A stretch of DNA of 64,000 nt from Helopsaltes ochotensis. Taxonomy: Eukaryota > Chordata > Aves > Passeriformes > Locustellidae. This document shows positions 36,858 through 47,575 of the stretch, piece after piece (position 1 is the stretch's first letter; each line of letters begins with the position of its first letter). A program made the position numbers and the translations under genes. The stretch is from assembly GCA_013400155.1 (NCBI GenBank), contig VXBM01000041.1, positions 2,217,131-2,281,130 of the forward strand, given 5' to 3'. The notes beneath the pieces were generated by a model. That model did no database searches, was not told the origin of the DNA, and worked only from the letters and a program-made list of their open reading frames with translations.

Positions 36858-37057
36858 GCCACTGGGCTGTCGTGCGAGAAGGGCTTACAAACCCATGGAT
36901 CCCTGATAACTGGTCCTGGGGTGGGGTGGCTTCGGAGCACTGCCCCGTGCTCGCTGAATTTTACCTGGAGAAGGACTGGAACAGGAAGGAGGTGACGCGG
37001 AACGGGCACGGGGTGACGGTTGAACGCAACGACTCCCACACTAAGCACGAACGATGA
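36858..37057 (+). CDS. EEPD1: EEPD1 terminal coding exon (SEH motif and stop)
   Basis: The acceptor is TTTGCTGCAG. The exon completes the split Gly codon and encodes GHWAVVREGLTNPWIPDNW, then SWGGVASEHCPVLAEF, a basic tail, and ends HTKHER with a TGA stop at 37055-37057. ASEHCPV is the terminal S-D/E-H motif of the superfamily, whose histidine is catalytic in APE1-like enzymes. The basic, polar C-terminal tail after EKDW is probably flexible. The exons in this window sum to about 274 residues, roughly half of the known ~570-residue EEPD1. All five internal junctions keep frame, so the gene looks functional here. Confidence 0.98.
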
Positions 37058-37350
37058 CGTGAGCTTGAGGGAGCCTCTTCTGCCACCCAGGGAAGGTTCT
37101 GGTCACTCATGACTCCACGGCAGAACAGGACTGCCTTCCCTTCCCTCTCTTCCTGCTCTCCTCCCTGCACCTAGAAAGCATCAGCACTTGATTTTGGTGG
37201 TCCTGGCTTTGTGCCCCTCCTGGCCAGTTCTGGATGGAGTCTCGTGGCAGCAGAACGATCTGCAACTTTTTCTGGGGACAGAGTGGACATTTCCATGCCT
37301 GGAGATCTGGATGAGAATTGTACAGAAAATAAAGTGTACTTTTAATACTG
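37058..37350 (+). other. EEPD1: EEPD1 3' untranslated region
   Basis: This is the non-coding sequence after the EEPD1 stop up to the probable cleavage zone 15-20 bases past the AATAAA at 37328. The extent is inferred from that signal. Longer isoforms using later signals are possible. An antisense open frame of 221 codons (37846 to 37181) overlaps the end of this UTR; I do not treat it as a gene. Confidence 0.7.
37328..37333 (+). promoter_or_regulatory. EEPD1: EEPD1 polyadenylation signal (AATAAA)
   Basis: A canonical AATAAA hexamer occurs 271 bases after the EEPD1 stop and is the first one on the + strand after it. A T-rich stretch (GTGTACTTTTAATACTGG) and later a GGGTTTTGCTGGG segment follow, consistent with downstream elements. 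Confidence 0.75.
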
Positions 37351-40300
37351 GAAAAGCTCTTTGCTGAAATGCAGCTGAGCAGGGTTTTGCTGGGAGGGGG
37401 AAGTGATGGTTATTTTCCTTTGCCTGTTTGTAAACTGAGGTAATAAGAGAGGCCTCCAAAAGAGAGACATGGTGGACATTCTTGGCAAGTCTCAAATGCC
37501 ATTCAACACTTGCAAAAGCTGCTGAAGCTGGTACCCATGTGACCTGCAGTGAGACCTGAGTGGTCCCTCTGCCCCAGCCTGGAGAGATACCAGTCCTCTG
37601 CAGCCCCATGTAGGTACCTCTCATCCTTTTTTTACTCCTTCCTAATGCTCCTGGCAGGGTCATTTTGCCCCAGCATAGCTTCCTGGAGCTTGACTTTGTC
37701 TTTTTGTTTGGTGCAACATTCAGTGTTGGGTTTTCTTCCTGCACAATAGTTTTCAGGAGCTGGGAAAGCACCAACTTGTCCCTCTGCATAGTCCATAGGT
37801 CCATTTCTCCAGTGCCCTTTGCCTTGCTCTCTGTTGGGGATCTCACAGGAACAGCCCTCGTCCTCTGGCCCTGCAGCTGGCATCAGTGAGATGCAGCCAC
37901 AGGTCTTTGTCTAAAAGTCGGTGTTCAGCACTGGGTAGAAACAGGCCATGCACCCTGGAGGTCTATAGATGAGCACATACTCATGTGATCCCTGCAGGGG
38001 CTGGCCCACAGGGTGCACTGACCTCTGCCCATTGACTTTTTTAGGGGGTTTCAGTCTCTCCCTCTGGATGCCGTTAGGCATCCCTTTCCCGAGCCTCGCT
38101 GCTGCATAAGCCTGGTTCACTCACCACAACAGGGGTCCAAATACAGCCTGTGGTCATTGTGCATATCTGGCAGGGATGGGGGCTGCTTCCAAGGAGGTTT
38201 GGGTTCTGTGCATGTCCTGCGTGGGGACTCTTCAGTCAGCGCCCTGCCACGGCCGCGCCGGGAACGGAACATTGAATTTGTCACCTACATGAGATTTTTC
38301 ATGCAGCAATTAATAACCAGTGACCTAGAAGGGAAACATATGAGGACTTCAGCAACTGCAAAAGAAACAGGCTGAGTGTGAAAGGCACTGAGCTCCCCAC
38401 TAACCCAGTGCCTGCTGCTCATGACCCCACATTTTGCTGATGAAAGTTCTCCAACATGGCTCACTACTCTTGACAGCAGTGCCGCATCAAAGGAGATGTT
38501 GTAGCTGAGGGTTTTGGAGCAAAACAGTATCACATTCTTGCAGTATTTTTATTACTTTAACTTTCTGAGATATCACCTCATTTCTAACAACACAGTAATA
38601 ACTAATTTCACAACAACTAAATAAATTCCCATGCAAACGTACACAGTTGAACAGCTTTTCTGTCTGTATGCAAAATTAAACCCAGAAAAAGGTGGCACAG
38701 CCTGGGGGTGACTCTCAGATTGAGGCAGATTTCAAGGATGTTTCAAGAGGTTAAGTAAATGACTTAGAACTCAGACCATCAGACCAAAAACGTACCTTTA
38801 GTTGCTCAACATTCCCTGCTGAAAATGGGAGATGCAGGCACTTATCTCTGATCATTAAAGAAACTAGCAAAAGACCTTGGCTCCAGCTTTCATTCTCGAT
38901 CCTTGCTGCAGCTTTGTCCTTCTCAATCAGGCACAATTTTGCTGCCCTCTTTTAATTTGAGCAGCAGCAGATTCCCCAAGAAACTCCCTGGATAACTGCA
39001 AAATATAAGTGAAGGTCCAATAGAGTTGCCTTAATCAAATGAATATTACATGAGGTGAGAGGCAGTAAAATTCCCAGGAACACACTCACCCTCTTGTACC
39101 AGGTAGTGTTTCCCTGCTATAAATACATTTGGAGGCTGAAATTATTTTATAGCTCTAGAAATAAAGCTTGGAAGGGCCAGATTCCATTTATTCTTCTGCG
39201 TGTGTAAATAAGTGCAGAGGCACCAAAGGCACCTAGAGCAGCACCTGCAGCCTCCTGAGCAGGCGATAGTGCTCACAGGTGCTGCAGGGGCCCTTGCTTT
39301 GGCTCGTGAGTTTACAGGGGCTGCTGGTGTGGGAAACGAGCTGCGCTCCCTTCACAACCCATGTGTGAGCTGTAGGGAAAGCTAATGAGGCTGGAGTGTA
39401 GCCCAGAGATTCCTCAACTCAGTGGAGAGCTCTGGAAAGGCGATTACTTGGTGGATGAAAAGATGTTTTGGGATAAGATGAGAGGATGATGAAGGAATTA
39501 GATACCTACAGGTGGAACTCTGTCTTGCATGGAGCATCTGTATGAGGTATGTGCCTGGTTACTTCATGTTGGCAATCAGCAGTGCCTCACTGGTCTCACT
39601 GGTTTTAAAAAGCTTGCTTTGTTTGCTTTTTTCTGACAGCTCTGAAGGAGGATGAGGTGGTTGTGAGTCTGATGGATTTTGGAGTTCCCAAGAACATCTG
39701 TTGTGCTGTAGTTGTCCAGAAGCTGAAGTGGTGGCTGTGTTCCTCCTGCCCCTGCGGAGGCAATTTTATTTCAAGATGCTCCTAGTGGAAGCTCTGCTGG
39801 CCCAGCTGGCTTCAGTGCCCAGCAGTGCCAAGGAAGGCAGCAACAGAGGAGGGTACAGAAGGAGTGAGCCATTCTTACAGAAGGGTGGAGACATCTTACA
39901 CATCTTGGGGTCCCCTTGGGAGCCCAATTTTGTGAGGCAGAATCCTGCTTCATTGGTAATGTCCCCGGTTAGGCTACAGACTTGGTCCAGGTTTCTTTTT
40001 TTTGTAAGGCAATTTATCTCACCTACGCACAGTGAAGGTTGGTGAAACTCTTCCCTGCCCACTGCACACAGAGCCTTGGACACTTCCTTACAACAAAGTG
40101 CTGCCTCCTGTCTCCTGCTGCCTCAGAACCTCCCCCGGCCAGGGGACATGGGGACAGCTGATGCACAGCCCAGGGTCCCTGCAGTGACTGTGGTCGGTCA
40201 GGCCACACAGTGGTGGCTTCTGCAGGGAACTCGCTCCTCCTTCTGGCAGGAGAGGTGGCTCCTGGAAGAACACATTTGAGTTTCTACCTTTTAGCATCTT

Positions 40301-43300
40301 CTGGAAAAAGCTTAAACCAGCACCCAGCTCACCAAGTCTGAGGGGACCATGTCTCGTATTTGGCCTCTTTGCACCTCACAATGAAAGCTTTTAAATTATC
40401 CTCAGCCAAATTATTCTCCTTTCCTCTTTGCTCTGATCCATTTGCTTCATGGGAAAGCCTCTGCTTTGTCCTATGGCCTTTTTAAAAGAACTTACTTGGC
40501 AAATATCCATTTGGTCACTTGGCTTTGCAGAGTTGTTGCACTGCAGTGTTGCAAGCCATCTAAAAAAAAGAGGTATTATATAGAAGGGTTTGCAGAGTTG
40601 CTAAAAACCTCTGAGGAGCAAACACAAGGAAATAACTGTCCTGGAGATGAACTTCCAAGAACCAGGTTGTGGCAGCAGAAGGTTGATAAATCCGGGTGCA
40701 GCACGTGGGGGTGGAGGCTTGACTGTGTAAGCTAATCATCCTTGGTCTTGGCACTCTTAAACCCTAAGGGGACTCTGTGCTCAGTGTTCCTAGAAAATGA
40801 CAGAAAAGCCTCAATCCAGGGGACTTCAAGGTTTTCCTAGACATCTAAATGCTGCCTTCTGACATTGAGCTGATTTTTGGTTTTAAACCTGGTGTCTTGA
40901 GGAACCATACTGGCCACGGGCAGGAGCCAGATGTGATGGGAAGCAGAGTTCCCAGGTCAGCAGCTGCTGTTCACTAGGAGCATGTCAGGTCATAAATTTA
41001 AGCACTCAAATTAGGTGGAAATGTCCCATATTTAGGTTATGAGCTTTCCCTTAGCTGCAGGAAGCAAGGCAAAGGCATGCAGGCATTTCCTGGCTGCTGA
41101 CTTTAACACTTTTGTACAGAGTTTCTAGATGGGAAAAACATTATAGGAGGCTTATGGTCTTTGTTTTTCCTAAGCAAAATGCAAAGTTCCTCCCCATGCG
41201 AGGAGTCACACTGACTGTGAATCAGGGCTCTTGTGGGAAACAGCCTGCAGCAGCTTTTTTTTCATCCCCAGAAGAGATGCAGCAGCAGGTTTCTGTGAGC
41301 TGGCTGCTCGCAGGGTGACTGGAGAGCCATGCCAGCAGACTGCCAGCTCTCATTGTCACCATTCAGCAGTTCTGGGTTGCATCCCACATTCCACAGAGCA
41401 GGACAAGATCAAAATTGCAGACAGAGCCCTTGTCTGCTTACCTGTTTTTTAGGTTTTTTAAGCCTTAAGTAACTTTTTACCTCCACATCTGTAGGTAAAA
41501 AAGCTCCTTTGTCAAATCAAAGTAGCTAAAAGGATTTACTCTAAAGTACCTAGGGGTTAGGTGTACACTTAGGAAATACGTTGCTGGATGACCCTTTGAT
41601 GACCCATCCTTCTGGCCATCTCATAACCCTGCACAATGAGATGTTCCAAGCCTGAGGGATGTCCAAATTTCTCTTTATCAGCTGTGTGAAAGGTCTCATT
41701 TAAAAAGGGAAAAAAATGGAATGTGCACAGACCTGAACTGCAACATTGCTCAAACTTTACGTGAAAACACAAGGAGCACCAGGGTCTCAGAGCACTTTCC
41801 CACCAGATTTTAGGGAGTGGCCTGCAGGGAAGCTCCTTACTCCCTTGTCTATAGACAAGAGAGGCTGCTTGCAGCTGAGTGGTCACTTTACCTCCCCCAA
41901 TGCTTATTGCCAGAAGTTCTCAGTTCCCACAAAGGTCACCCATATGTGCAAGGCTGGGCACCTCAATAACGTTGCACACCCTCCTTTGGGGGAACCTTGA
42001 TTCCTTCAACTGTTGTTCCTTTTACTGACCAAGGGTTCCGGGAGCTGGAGGAGTGTGGGCTAGAGAGACTGGGAAATGGGGAAGGACAGAGACAAGATAA
42101 CAAATGGAGGAGTGAATTGCCACTGGAGCTGTCCCCACATGATCCCGTGTGTCTGGTGACATATCTTGCACATGCTGGGAAAAGCTTCTTGGCTGAAAAC
42201 TACATAGGGAGATCAAAAATACAGGGGAGCTTAGCTTTAAAATACTGCTAGGAGGAGAGGAAGAAGAGGTTGACTTACAGATCACCTGTGGATTTTTTTG
42301 GGGTGGGAGTGAATTTACTTTTTAGGCTCAGAGAGGCACGATATGGTAGTGAATATATTCCTTAGATACAAAGGAATGTGAAGAATTAGGATAGAAAAAA
42401 AAGCAGTCTGATGGACGTGTGCTAGAGACCAGGACAAAAGTCAAATGAGAGAAATAAGCCAGCAAGCTGGAGAAAACAGCCTGACAGGTCTCTTGCTTGG
42501 AATGTGCCACAGGATGGAAATTGGGCCCTAAAGTATAAATGTGAGACCCTACAAGTGTCATTTTCAGGGCACTGCTGGGACAGGGCCAGCTCTGCTGTAC
42601 TGGAGTAGCTGTGCAGTGGAATTGCACAGATGCAGTGGAGAATGTCCCGGCAGGGAGGTGTCATCCCACTCTGACCCTGGGGGATGGCAGGAGAACCGTG
42701 GCTTCATGCCAGCCCCTCCTGTGCCACCATCTGCATTTCTTCTGCCACCAAATTTTTTAGGATTTTTTTCAGGAATTTTTCCTTTTCAAAACCACATCTA
42801 AACAACCCGATCCTGCTCACTCATGAGATACCTGTGGGCTCTCTACCCCTGTTCTTTCCTTCTTCATGCTGTGGCCAGTGCAGTTCCAACTTCAGCCTCA
42901 GTTTCTTCACTTCCTTCTAAAGAGCTGAAGTAATGCTGTACTTCACCCTGCTTGTCCAGACACCTCATAAAAAGATGTTTAAAGTGTCTCAGAGGCACTG
43001 CGGGATTGGGGAAGATACAAAATATTTCAGCAGCAGTATAAAAAATTCATTTGGACAACTTTAATGGGAAGGGTATGGCTATGCCTTGGAAGGTAATCCT
43101 GATGACATCTTTCTGCAATGGAGTCAATGTAAGTGAGTCGGTTTAAAATTCAATATCCAGATTTTCTGGATTTAATCTAATATAGACTGTGAGAAGTCCA
43201 TAAATGTTCAGCAAAGCCAAGATAGAATCTCCCTTCTGTATCATAAAGACAGACAAACTAATTTTAAACTGCATACTGAAAAAACTCTAATTTAATTTTG

Positions 43301-44429
43301 TGTTAATACATTATGAAAAGTATTAAGACACTTTTAAATTACTATTCCCTTAAAAAACCCAAAATGAACAGACCAAGGAAATAAATAAACGACAGAAACC
43401 CCCAAACAAAAGAATTGTTCCAGCTGTTTCCTTTTGCCTTTCTCTTGGCTTAGACAAGGTCTCTCTCAACTTCCACTCTGACTCACGGGTTACCAGATTT
43501 CCATCCTGGTTTCCAGAACAAACGATTTCCATCTTTCCCTCCTTTCAGAAAGCCTTGGTGCTTAAGTTGCTTCTTGAACTGCTGGCAGGGCATCCAGCCT
43601 CATAAGCCTGGCTCTTGAGTGCTGCAAAAAAAACGTTTCAGAGCTGCATTTGTCCTGCAGATCACCTGTAACAAATGTGAGATATATTCAGTACTGAAAT
43701 ACTCCTGCCCAGTGATGGGTGAGAGTCGTGTTTCACCCTCCTGATGCTGTAGAAGGGGGATCTGGGATGCACGGGGCAAGGGAGAACAGAGGTGGTTTGG
43801 GAGCCTACGAAGGGAGTAGATTTCAGGTTGTGCTTTTCAAACTTTCTAGCAAGGGAAAGGGAATATGGTGTGATAATACTTAGCAGTCTTGCAAGGCAAA
43901 TTAGCAACTGACTTTTAAAATATTTCCATGAAAAAGAAGCCACAAGCCTTGAATGTTATCCTTATACATGAGGGAGCTGAGCCATAAGGAGATGACGGGA
44001 CTCTCTGGAGGTAAGTAGGCACATTTTGTAATGTGAGAGGGGATGGGGAGCGCTGGAATGAAGCAGCAGGGGAGGGGGGGCTTTGAGGGGTGGATCAAAG
44101 TGTTAAAGTGGAACATTTGGAGTTGCCATTTCCCGCATGGACGGTGCTGAGAATTGCACTGCAGCAAAGAGGCTCCAATGCTGCTTTAGACTGTATCCTA
44201 GAAAATGGAAGGATAATTTCCTCATGAGCAGGATAATTTCCTTCTGACTGAGCAGGGAGAGCCATACCCAGTTTAAGACTTCAACAGACCCTTCATGACT
44301 CCAACCCTAAGTGATGTTTTTGAAAACAGAGTCAGAAAGGCACCTCTTCCACACACAGCAGAGGATGTCCAAGTTGCCTTTGGACAGAGTAAACCTCTCA
44401 CACGACATGATACAACACTCAGTACTCTC
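37351..44429. other. Convergent intergenic spacer, no gene recognised
   Basis: This is the space between the probable EEPD1 cleavage site and the probable MATCAP2 3' end. I looked at frames on both strands and recognise no protein family. The longest frame in the window (221 codons, 37846 to 37181, -) begins here but lacks any domain or gene support. A short CpG-dense patch occurs at 38238-38272. Small tandem duplications such as 44211-44242 are present. Unannotated lncRNA cannot be ruled out. Confidence 0.7.
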
Positions 44430-47413
44430 ATCTCTGTCATTATTTTGTCTTTATTTGTAAAACTTGTATAAAATACCTTTCAAAATTGGTCTGGTGAAGC
44501 GGGAAGGCTTTTCCAATGTCGACCAGGTTTCTGTATAGGAATAACATAGCAAGACATAGATACACAGCAAAGCAACCAAGCCAGGCAGCCAGGAAAGGCT
44601 GCCAACACAGCACTGACACCATGAAATTGTGCAGTGACACGAGCTCACTGCTGCTCACCACTGCTGTCCACACACTCTATCACAGAACTTCAGTATCACA
44701 ACTCAGTAACCAGCCTCTTCACAGTGAAAGACAAAAATTCAGGAAAATTTACAAAAGCTACACTTCAAAATTTGAAACATTTTTACAAAGGAGGAATGAC
44801 AGGTCTGATGCCAAAACCAGAAGCTGACAGCTTCACCTATTGCTACATATTGATACTGACCACTTCCAGACTCCAAACTTTGCACCAGGCAAATCGGTTT
44901 CAAGAATAAAGAATGGAAGTTTAATGGCACCTACTGCTTTGCAAAAAAGGTGATGCAGTTCTTCAAGTAAAGCAAAAAGGCCTGTAGAAGTGTTTAGGGC
45001 TACAGTGGTAAAAGAGTCAGACCTGCAGGCATGGCATTTTGTGGCAGAAGTGTGACTAGCACAGCCTCCTGGTTTTGAGGACACATTATGCACGTGCTCT
45101 TAGATTATAAGATGCTACTACTGTGAGAGGAGGAAAATCACTTTGCTTATGTAGAAACCATGGGAGAAAGGCAGGAATCTCTCCTGCCAGAATAAAATCA
45201 GTTCAGAATTGTTTATTTCTAAAAGGACTGTCCCTTTTGCATACCCCAGGGTCAGCAAAGTGAGCCAGATTTTTCCATGGTGTAGATCAAATGATCTCTG
45301 CCCAGTTTACTCCAAAGACAGCCTTTGACTGTAATCCTTGGCTTGACTTCAGTCTCATGTGGCTTTCTTGCTGTTTCTGGCAAAGGAGCCAAAACTTGGA
45401 GCACGTGTGCGTGACTGACTGCAAATGGTTCCTGTCAGGCTGCTGCAACACAATGTCTGCTCTGCACAGCTCTAAAATAAAGCTGGGCAGGCAAAGTCAC
45501 CAGTGATCAAACTAGACACCCTGAAGAAGGAGAGAAAACAGCATACAGAGGCTGAAAAGCTTTCAGCTCCTGAACAATACTGACAACACAAAATTAAGGC
45601 TGCTGCAAGCAGTTCTCAGTCCCTGCCTTGAAAATAACTAAATTTAGTAAATTTATGTTTGTTGAACACATTTTCTTTTTTGCAGCAGCCAGCCAGCCAC
45701 TGCAAAAAAACTCTGCAATAGTATCTGAAAGGCAGCTGATTTTATGGGATTATTCATAAACCTTCAGACGTCTTAGCCAGCCATCACCTTTTCCTCACAG
45801 ATTTTCCTATGGATCGGAAAATGTGTTCTCAAGATTTTACTGTAATGTCTGGTAATGTCCTGGGTGTAAAACAAGGTGGGAGAGTTATTGCATTTGTTAC
45901 ATTAAAGAACAGGATAAGAGGGGAGGGACACTGTGGCTCAGGTCCACGCAAATCTGGTGTGGAGGAAACCTTGGCTCCACCTACTCACCTTATCCGATGC
46001 CAGGCCTGTTACCAGTGGGCAAAAGCAGCAGGGTAAGAAAGGGCAGAAGCTCAAGGCTCCCATTAGTTTCTGCCCAGCATTTCTGACCACAGCTGCTTCC
46101 CAGGAGTTCTGAGGAGCCCTTGTGAAATTCTGTCTACTAAAACAAAACCCTTTGTCAGAATACTTATATACTTTGCCTCACCAATTCCGTAATACTCCAC
46201 AATCAGAAAACGTAGTTTATGTACTAGGTCCTCTTGCATCATCTGAGTTACTCATCATATGACTAGAGAAAGCTCTTTGTTGTAAGAAGCTTTCTCTCCT
46301 TGGTCCTGGATATAGCACCAGCAGTTAAAACAGAGGTAAAGTTGCTTCAGAGTGGTGCAGCACTTCTGTTGGAACACAGGAATAGGGCACTTGGGAGTTG
46401 TCTTCTCTCCCCCAGTCACATCTTGTTTCTGAAATGAGCTCTGCAAGCTCAAGCTTGCTCTAGTGTGGGGGTATTGCTCAAAAATGTGACCTGATCCTCT
46501 GTAGGCTCAGGTGACCCAACAAAGAACTGAGTGTTGCCTGCTGTGCTGGATTGTGGCCCTGTGTTCCTGAATTTATTTAGAACCATAGGTCATGAAATCA
46601 CAGTTTTGCTCGATCCTCCTTCCAAAACACTGCCATGCTGAATTTCCTAGACATGCTATGCTTGTCCTAAAAGGAGGGAGGTCCTTCCCAGAATTCAGCT
46701 TCCTGAAACATGTACTATACACATAAAAATGTAGAACAGTGTAACTTTTTGAGGGAATGAAGGGGAAAGCTTTGCTATCTGCTTACAGTCATTAAAATAA
46801 CAATACCTACCTTTTTTCTCTTTTTTTAAATGCTAATCCTCTCACTAAAAAAAAACAAACCCTGAAACTTTTCGTAATGTTACGAACTTTGATCCTGTGG
46901 CACAAAGACCTGCTTCTGTGCACTGTTTTTAAACTTTCTGTTTTCATTGCAATGATGACTAAAAGGGAAAGTTATGCAGACAGCAATGCAGCATAATCTA
47001 CAGCAGTTCTATTGCTATGAACCGTGACAGCTATGACCAAAGATAAGGCAAACAAAAGTGAACCAAGAGGGAATTTCTCCTCTGTCTCCTTTCCTCCACC
47101 TCTTAACCTGGGTAGGAAAAGGCAATATATTACAAGAGACAGCACTGAGCACTATACCAAGCATACAAAACAGTGTAGATGATTTGACAGATCACTGCAG
47201 AGGAATTTCTAAGCCATATTTTACAAAATTGCACAATCCATTTAAAAAATAATCAGTATACAATCACAATGCAAAAGGACATAAAGGGTCTTTTTCTGAA
47301 TTCCACATATTCTGGCCACTCTTCCCTCCCATCCCTCATAAGTCCCTTTTTGCAAGCTCTGGGAAGTCCAGTTCTACATCCTCACACAGTAAATGAATGG
47401 AGGTCTAATACTG
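44430..47413 (-). other. MATCAP2: Probable MATCAP2 3' untranslated region
   Basis: The sequence after the MATCAP2 stop runs on the - strand to the AATAAA at 44455-44450 with no recognisable gene in it. Extent is inferred: earlier AATAAA hexamers on the - strand (TTTATT on + at 46572-46577 and 45212-45217) could end shorter isoforms of about 0.85 and 2.2 kb. Confidence 0.55.
44450..44455 (-). promoter_or_regulatory. MATCAP2: Candidate distal MATCAP2 polyadenylation signal
   Basis: TTTATT on the + strand is AATAAA on the - strand. The following - strand sequence is GT-rich (GAGTGTTGTATCATGTCG, then TGTGAGAGG), as expected of a downstream cleavage-stimulation element. That makes this the best of the three candidate signals. 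Confidence 0.55.
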
Positions 47414-47575
47414 TTAATTTATGAGATCCTGGAGCTCCTCGTCAGTCAGCTCATTGACTTCCATGATCTTTTTCAAGTGTTCCATGTACCGGGCGTGGTC
47501 TTGCAAAAAGTGTGGCACCCTCATGTTCTCAATCACAGCTAATCCTTTCAGGCGATCCACATCCTCATATGAGAT
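47414..47575 (-). CDS. MATCAP2: MATCAP2 terminal coding exon
   Basis: On the - strand the acceptor is CCTTACAG and the exon reads ISYEDVDRLKGLAVIENMRV, PHFLQDHARYMEHLKKIMEV, NELTDEELQDLIN and a TAA stop (47416-47414). The RVPHFLQDHARYMEHL segment and the acidic LTDEEL end match KIAA0895 as I recall it. This is the C-terminal helical end of the tubulin-tail carboxypeptidase domain (formerly DUF1704). The exon is 162 bp, in phase 0, and joins the LLTALGK end of the exon at 51522 across a 3.9-kb intron that holds a CR1 copy. Confidence 0.97.
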   Translation of the reverse strand: MSYEDVDRLKGLAVIENMRVPHFLQDHARYMEHLKKIMEVNELTDEELQDLIN

